Assembly: GCA_019055375.1 (NCBI GenBank)
Contig: JAHQIW010007221.1
Coordinates: 1-64,000, forward strand
DNA from: Parelaphostrongylus tenuis
Taxonomy: Eukaryota > Nematoda > Chromadorea > Rhabditida > Metastrongylidae
Reading direction: 5' to 3'
DNA: 64,000 nucleotides
Below are positions 57,500 to 64,000 of this stretch, piece after piece. The position numbers and the translations under genes are program-made. The notes under the pieces were generated by a model. The model saw only the letters and a program-made list of their open reading frames with translations. It was not told where the DNA came from and did not search any database. How positions within the stretch are numbered: the stretch's first letter is position 1; each line of letters begins with the position of its first letter.

Positions 57500-57900
57500 C
57501 AGCCTTCAGAATGGAAATGTCCAAGGAAGAGATTTGTCTGCTGCTTCACTTCCACTTAAATTTAGGTGTCAACGCTTCTAGGCTCACCGACAAATCTGCA
57601 AAGCTTATGGTGCAGAATGTGCGATGTACGCACAGCTTAGTGTTGGTTCAAGACATTCCATGGAGAAAGAGACTAAGTGACTGATATTCCAAGAGAGGGA
57701 CGCCCAGGAGAAGTCGATTATCAAGCAGTCGTCGATCAAATCGAAGAAGATCCATCGATGAGTTGTCGAATGTTGGTTGACGAATTTGATTATGATTCAC
57801 TGATGATTTGGCACATTCTCCAGAAGACGGCAAACAATGTTTGACGAAGATGAGAATGTGGCTGAATGGTCCTGATGTGAAGAAGACTGCTTCAGCTAAG
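57500..57900 (+). mobile_element. mariner transposase N-terminal relic
   Basis: MSKEEICLLLHFHLNLGVNAS (family first HTH), then after a gap and a frame change VDQIEEDPSMSCRMLVDEFD and MIWHILQKT. The same subfamily as 61205-61600. Dead. Confidence 0.75.
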
Positions 57901-57904
57901 AAAT

Positions 57905-59000
57905 TGTCCTCTGTTTGACCCTAATTAGTGGGCAAATAAAGTTTTTCTGTGCATTTCAAAATGCCATAGAACTTTTCTTACAACCGACTACGTCCTTTAG
58001 TGATTGCTCAACGCTGAACGCTTTTACTCTTTACGCTTGCAGCTTTTACTCTTTACGCTTTGAGCATTATGATGAAATGGTAATTTTTCTATTAAGCTTT
58101 GTGAAGTGTTTTTTACGGAAAATAACGTCATTTTTCATCCTGTGTTCATGGAGTTGCAAAATAAGTTGCAACCAGAAAATAAACTGCTCAATTAGATTGT
58201 TTTTTAATCCCTCCAACCACACTTTCGTATCGCACTATACCATAATATGAGATAGAATTTTTAAACTCGACCACATCCTATGAATTTTCACAGACTGCCT
58301 CTTTTCAAAAAGGTATACGTGAGGCTGACATCTCTTCAACATTGTCCTTGAATGTTTCTCAAAAATTACTTTTTACCCCAACATTTCTCGCGTGAGTTAA
58401 TTAAAGGGCAGTGTTGTAACACAGTCTTCATTTTTTAAGCCGAATAGTGAAAATCGGCCTTTTGATTGGTAAACTCAGCAGCTACTTTTCTTGGTCGCAT
58501 TCAAACTGACTATTGATTAGTAAATCAACATGTTTCAATGCGACATTGTGATTGGATCAATCACTATGGGTCAATGTGGCGAAATAATGAAAACAGCCCA
58601 TGCAGTCTGTTTCCAGAGTTTATTTTGAGATCTACTGGATAGCGTGAAGTTGATAAGTGAACTTTATTTGGCCAGCGTTTTAACACCTTCGTCTTTCTCA
58701 GATTCGACGATCCGAGCCAAATGTCCACAGCTCTTCGCCGTCGTTATGCATCTTTTTTCGTTGTCTTTCGAACCCGATGTTCTTCGGTAATGCAGAGCCC
58801 ATTTCCGGCGTAATTTTTTTTTTTGAGAATATCTCACTAAAAAGCAACACTCTTCGTTATAGATAAAAACGCTGAAATACATGGCGTTGTTTTGACGTAT
58901 ACTCTGGATCTGAGTTTGTTCAAAATGCCTTTTTAATCGGAATTGAGGTGATTGTTCTCCTTTTTATTTGCATTCTAACAAAGTGCTGCCATGAGTGATA
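57905..59000. other. Gene-free stretch
   Basis: Contains a duplicated 20-bp GCTTTTACTCTTTACGCTT motif at 58018-58058. A minus-strand 72-codon open frame at 58664-58882, basic and without a known domain, is unsupported by splice sites. Confidence 0.35.
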
Positions 59001-59614
59001 TTTTTTGCATGTATGCCGTGCGCTTCAATATTTGAGAATTCAAACATGTGTGAATATCTCAAACGAGTTTGAAGAAAAGGAAATTTTTATGATCTTTCAA
59101 AGTGATACTCCAATACTTGAAATACAGGTGCGTGTTTTAAAAAAAAAACGATGCGTCATGCAACAAATTTTCCAACGAACTGATGTACATACGTGTATAT
59201 ATGCATATACATATACATGTATATGCTTGCTTAGTAGGATTTTTTCCACGTGGAAGCAGCATGCTAGATCGATTCTAGGTTGCCACCACGGCTATTCACT
59301 AATTTCTATAAATCGAACGACGATATGTAGACTGTCGAGTGGATTTATCTCAGAGTGCTGGCGATTCCTTATGGTGGTTTTGCCTCAACGATAATCAAAA
59401 CACATTTCTTCCGTCTTATGAATAGGTTTTTTGATGCGCACTCAGCAAGGTGGTAGCAAATTTCAACTTTGATTTACTGTAATGGTTGCTCTAATAGTGA
59501 ATTGTTGGATACTTTCTCAGCTTGAGTTAATATTGGTAAGTATGAAGGGTCAGGATTATATTGCAGGTTCGACAGCTAGGCTAGCCTGACTGTCACGTTG
59601 AAGGTGTAAACTAT

Positions 59615-60082
59615 TAAAGGTTGTTGTATGAATATAATTTACGGTTTCATTATGCCTTGGAACTAGTTCTTGGTGTTGAGATGTGTTGTACAGCGGTAAA
59701 GGATTTACAACACAGTGAGATCACTGAAACCGAGATATGCTTCAAACTATGTCTCTCTTTGTGCTACTCATGGCCACAATCTGGTCACATCCTTTGGAAG
59801 AATATATCCACCAAAAGTGCGGTGCCACTTCTCCTGAGTTCCTTGATCGAAGGAAGATTCCCAAATATTCTTGATAAGAGTATAGAATTATGGAAAATTA
59901 TCGTTGAACTGTCGAGTTACTTGGTATTTAATGGGGCTGAAGGTGTTAGAGATTTCGTTCTGGTTGTTCTCAATCAAATTACCTATAGAGTGATAAATAT
60001 TGGTTTAGTTGAACGGCAAAATAAAAATACTCCAATAAAGTCAAAAATTTCGATCCCCCCGCAAATCAAATTTGTTATTTAG
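59615..60082 (+). CDS. Putative terminal exon, product unknown
   Basis: An open frame of about 150 codons with protein-like composition, rich in predicted amphipathic helices (FHYALELVLGVEMCCTAVKD, SAVPLLLSSLIEGRFPNIL, SIELWKIIVELSSYLVF). This resembles a HEAT/armadillo-type helical repeat protein, though no family can be named. An acceptor ATTAAAG lies at its left edge. The stop at 60080-60082 is followed by AATAAA at 60221, as for a last exon. Upstream exon candidates near 59035-59129 and 59430-59453 have plausible splice sites but could not be joined with certainty. Confidence 0.45.
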
Positions 60083-60220
60083 ACATCGCTTCTGTTTCAT
60101 ATAGATTTACCTGATTATTTGAAGAGTTGCTCATTTACCGCAAACTAATCCAGTGCAGTTATATGCTATATTCAAAATAATGCTAGCATTTCAAGTGTTA
60201 ACTTAAGTGTTTTAAACAAA

Positions 60221-60226
60221 AATAAA
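60221..60226 (+). terminator. Polyadenylation signal after the putative gene
   Basis: AATAAA, 139 nt after the stop at 60082. Confidence 0.4.
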
Positions 60227-60899
60227 CTTATAAACATCGCTGCTACTAATGTTCTGGACTCCGTTCAACTCCAGATTTTATTTTTACTGGAGTTGTTAGT
60301 AGCTCCAAGTATTTCTCAAAATGACTTAAGATAATTCCTTCTCGTTCACATGATAATTTTCTCTGCTCATTTATTACTAAAGCGGTAACTTAAACGATGC
60401 ACACCATATTCCATAGGGGATATCAATTTGTGTAATAGGTGGCACTACCAACTTTGATTTCTAATTAAAATCAAACCGAGTTATTGACTCATAATTAGAC
60501 ATAGTTGATTCAAGTTCTGCAAGTGGCTGATGAAAAGACATCTACTTGTTTATTATCTTTTGTCAAACAAAATACTATAAATTCACTGATGAGCCCGAAA
60601 GACTACAGGATGAGCAAATTTTAAAGATCAATCTTTCCCTCGTTTTTTTTTCCTTTATCAAATAAGTGATGAATCGCTCCACTCAAAGCCATAATTAATT
60701 TTACACTTTTCTACCAGAACTGAATTAGATTCACCCATTATTTCAGTGGCATAATGGTTTTTCAAGTACATGAATAGCCATACACGTCCCACTCACAATA
60801 GGTTAACCGTAATTGTTTTCTACATCATTAGAGTGGGAGATGATTGATGTCATCTATACCTACACATCTATATAAATCTATTCATATGTCCGTACAAGA

Positions 60900-61134
60900 A
60901 AGCATATATATGTATATATATATATCATATGTATATATATATATATACATATAGTAGAAGAAGTTCTGTCGTATTTTCAAATGCGTGGGATAATTTCATT
61001 TGTAAACCGATTAAGCTCAAAGTAATGACAAATTAATAGTCCACGTACCCTATTTCCACAGCAAGACAGTTCGGCCACATATCAGGCAGCATAAAAATTT
61101 TGCGACCCACTTTTTGTCACACGTCGCATATATA

Positions 61135-61182
<48 letters not shown>

Positions 61183-61192
61183 GCATATATAA
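60900..61192. repeat. TA-rich microsatellites
   Basis: (TA)n tracts at about 60904-60952 and 61128-61192 interrupted by TATG units. Confidence 0.95.
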
Positions 61193-61204
61193 TAGCACAA
61201 TGTG

Positions 61205-61600
61205 CATCAATTTCAACTGATCACAACTTTACCCCTCGAACATTCGAACACAAGTACTAAATCGATCTTCGAGTTTTCGCCGTCGATCTATTGTCAATTC
61301 ATGTGGGACCCATTTGAACGTCAAACATTGCTTGCCAGTCTTCTGGAGAATGTGCCAAATCGTCACTGGATCACAATCAAACTCGTCAACCAACATTCGG
61401 CAACTCATCGATGAGTCTTCTTAATTTCGATTGACGTCTTCTTGGCGATCGACGTTTCGTGGACGTCCCTCTCTAGCTTGTTGGTCAATCTGTCTCCTTC
61501 CACGGAATGCCTTGAGCCGAGCTGAGCTATGCGTAGATCGCAAATTTCGCCACAATGCGCCTTGCAGATTTGTCGTATTTCTTTCTTGGATAGTTCCATT
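61205..61600 (-). mobile_element. mariner transposase N-terminal relic
   Basis: Minus strand: MELSKKEIRQICKAHCG at the start, then MSCRMLVDEFDCDPVTIWHI and LTFKWVPHELT (family KWVPHELT after the second HTH). Nearly the same layout as 57500-57900. A frame change follows the first 60 codons. Confidence 0.8.
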
Positions 61601-61699
61601 CTGAATGCTCTATGAACAAATGATATATCGTGCGATGAGCAAGAAAACGAGTTTTATGATGAGCTCAAATTCGCACAAAATAGCTACGTAAAAATCATT

Positions 61700-62290
61700 T
61701 TCTAAGCATTACGTTTTTGTTCAGATTATATACATATGGATATATAGGATATATATAAATATGTGAGTTGAATGACAAATATCAAATGTGTCATGCCTGA
61801 TAGTTATTTTTGAGCAATGCATGTGGTCTGTTATACTCGGAAAAGTGGAAGGCTTGACCAGCACAGAGTGCTTAATAGTATCAAAAAACGTCTTTCTCAT
61901 GCACTACAGTACACGCTCCGGGCAGTCGAATATTGCCAACAAAGCGTTCCGAAAAAATTGTATCGTTTTAGGCTTTTGAACTCAACGATAATTTATTAAA
62001 GATGAATGCTGCATTTAATAGTCACTGAAGCATAGTCTAATAATGATTCATTACTAATAAAGAACTATGTCTATTTAAAATTCTTCGACAAGCTTTTTCC
62101 TCATTGAAAGTTTCAAATGTCAGATGGTGAACTTTGCCGAAGAAGAAATTGAATTCAATAGAGCAGAAGAAATTTGAAACACCCTGCAGTCAATGATACA
62201 AAAAATTTTGTGCAATAAAAATAAATTATCAAGCTGAGAAGTTAGCGGAATTGGAACAATATTTTACTATATGAGAATGATCACTTGAAT
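61700..62290. other. Gene-free stretch
   Basis: Nothing recognised. Confidence 0.35.
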
Positions 62291-62292
62291 AA

Positions 62293-62475
62293 TTAAGAAG
62301 ACCACCAGTTACTATTTCGGTGTACTTCAATTTGGATAACATCTTTTACACTATCGACGTGATGATTAAAAACCATCAGATAATAAGCTGAGTCTAGTAA
62401 GATCATTGAAGGAGCACATGCAGCCAGTAACAATCCTGCGTGGATACAACAACCAGATAATCTCAATTTCATCAG
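62293..62475 (-). CDS. Possible terminal exon with hydrophobic segment
   Basis: The minus-strand open frame has a good acceptor inside it (GTTGTATCCACGCAG ending near 62444) and encodes LLLAACAPSMILLDSAYYLM, a possible membrane segment, then a short tail ending at the stop at 62293. No partner exon or polyadenylation signal was found, so this is a weak call. Confidence 0.2.
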   Translation of the reverse strand: MMKLRLSGCCIHAGLLLAACAPSMILLDSAYYLMVFNHHVDSVKDVIQIEVHRNSNWWSS

Positions 62476-62489
62476 TTTAAACATAAGCT

Positions 62490-63595
62490 CAAAATTGACC
62501 AAGTTGACCTTTCCAGGCTCTGAAGAAGACGAACCGACAAAACGTCAGCCACTGTTGCCCTGATTAAATCTTACTATGAAATTCGTGCCTGCTCATCAAA
62601 AAAACAGTGAATTATTTGACGACTGCCGATGTTGATAGAAAGTCCGGTCCTCTCAAAAAAAAATGTTACGATCATTTTCTACGTACCTCATTTTGAACAC
62701 ATTCTTCTCGTAGTCAGTCATAGTTGTCAAATCTCAGTCAACTGGTGTTGAAAACTTCAACGATTTGCCTTTACGACAGTCGCCTCAAGGAACTAGCGCA
62801 ATATCTTCAATGTGACCGTTAATTTGCAAGCTGGATCTGACATTTCTTTATTGGGATTTGAAAAGCGTTTCAACACAATCACAAGTTTTCGCCATTTTCC
62901 GGCTAGAGACTGCATTAGTGCTAAGATAACTTTGATTGTTCGAACTGATTTCCTCATAAGCGGGCTTGCACATGTAAACGTCAATCAACTTCTAAACTTA
63001 GCAGGTCGTGAGTGAGATATCTTGCCTGCATTTATTGTAGCAACATTTCTCGAAATTTTTTTTCTTTTCCGGCGCTCCTTGTTATGCGTTTTTCACAGGT
63101 CATCTTTCATTAGTTTACCTCAGCAGTCAAATACCTCTTTTTGGCAGAATATACTGCCTACAGATTCAATCTGTTAAAAATTTTTTAAATCAATTGACTC
63201 TTGCAGTTTTTCCCACTCAAAGCATAAAAAACTGAATCCACACAGCCGGAAACTTAACAGAGATCGATGAAAAGCGTACTTTTGAAAACGGTAGCAAAGG
63301 AGGGTCATATGTTCCACTCCATCACCTTATGGAGTATATTGAAACACTTTCTAACCTACTTACTGTACTTCTAGTATATTTTTCTTGAAATAGGCATTAT
63401 TTTTCTCTTTTTCATTAGTTAGCACAGCAAGAAGAACTGGTAAAAGCTGGCTCAAATTATAATTATGAGATATATTGAATTTTGAGCGTGGTCTTAATGA
63501 AACATTCGAAAAAAAAGCTATATTGTTGCAAAAATACTAGCCAAGAGCAGTCGAGTGTCGATAATGCCGATCTTGTGACTTTCACTCAAAGGCGA
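62490..63595. other. Gene-free stretch with one hammerhead-like scrap
   Basis: 62515-62552 on the plus strand reads GGCT, CTGAAGA, a poor stem II, AAAA, CGTC, AGCC (family D motif). No gene found. Confidence 0.35.
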
Positions 63596-63599
63596 TCGT

Positions 63600-63835
63600 G
63601 TAAATTGTTTGTCGTCGCCCACGTCTTTATAGGGGGAGCAGGGCCCCCGAGGGGAACGGCTAAAGACGAAGGGCCTGCCCGACTGACGAGGCCGCAAGGC
63701 TGGAACACGTGTATCGGGCTATACAAAACCCATCAACAGACCAGATGACATGTTGGCTCAAGTAATAAACATGAGATATATTGAAATTTGACCATGGCCT
63801 TAACAAAACGACCGAAATAAAAGGAAAAAAGTGTC
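63600..63835 (+). repeat. Family B repeat with dead hammerhead B7
   Basis: The hammerhead block is 63677-63719: GCCCGA/TCGGGC stem I, CTGACGA, stem II GGCC/GGCT with GCAA loop, CACGTG, TA. GAAA is changed to GGAA. The tail ATGACATGTTGGCTCAA matches the 9.25-kb copy. Confidence 0.75.
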
Positions 63836-64000
63836 TTTTAGTCTTCTCTAGTATAACAAATGCATGATTTATTCCTCTCGTATCATTTTCTTCTAGTTTT
63901 TCCTCAGAAGTGAACCTCCTTTTTTCCTTTTTGTAAAGCACTAATCAGGTTTCACCGTATATATTCCCTGTATATATTCAAATGGATAAGGCACATTTAA

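Noticed and set aside
58664..58882. Minus-strand 72-codon basic open frame
   Set aside because: No domain, splice or polyadenylation support; length is within random expectation.

Overview
The window reads as nuclear DNA of a parasitic clade V (strongylid or hookworm-like) nematode. Genes are split into many small exons, AG acceptors lie just upstream of start codons as expected for spliced-leader trans-splicing, and the space between exons is filled with decayed RTE, mariner and Penelope-like elements and tRNA-derived SINEs. Coding density is low. There is no operon, CRISPR or prokaryotic signal.

Genes. The best gene is a complete 20-exon delta-1-pyrroline-5-carboxylate synthase (P5CS, alh-13/ALDH18A1 type) on the minus strand, 48344 down to 34766, about 764 aa with a mitochondrial leader. 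Its introns host SINEs, a mariner relic, microsatellites and two ribozyme-like repeats. As written, it carries a 1-base frameshift in exon 4 and a TG instead of AG acceptor before exon 12. The second gene (minus, 12903 to 10727) encodes a roughly 205-aa divergent Ras-like protein whose G1, G3 and G4 motifs have lost their consensus residues. One of its splice donors is also missing. A third gene is represented by a likely terminal exon on the plus strand (about 59615-60082) followed by AATAAA. I do not recognise its product.

Mobile DNA, left to right. 2.2-4.5 kb: two RTE fragments facing each other. 5.0-5.8 kb: a 300-bp-arm inverted repeat. 6.4-9.4 kb: mariner and RTE relics. 15-20.5 kb: the densest part, with two RTE 3' halves (one with a 58-bp target duplication), Penelope-like (PLE) reverse transcriptase and hammerhead-bearing repeat units. 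21-26 kb: more repeats, including an inverted SINE pair. 30-33 kb: a SINE, a PLE relic with RT and a GIY-YIG-like motif, and a mariner. 53.8-61.6 kb: three more mariner relics. 63.6 kb: another hammerhead-type repeat.

Main discovery. At least twelve dispersed sites fit the hammerhead ribozyme consensus: stem I complementarity, CUGANGA, stem II, GAAA, a very short or palindromic stem III, and a UA or UC cleavage dinucleotide. They fall into three families (A, B, C). B and C members are 43 nt and A members 47-48 nt. Seven keep an intact core. One family A unit of 232 bp sits inside an RTE copy, precisely flanked by a 14-bp duplication, so the ribozyme unit itself has moved. Another forms a head-to-tail partial dimer next to PLE RT sequence. 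This suggests a PLE or retrozyme-like self-cleaving mobile RNA system in this nematode.
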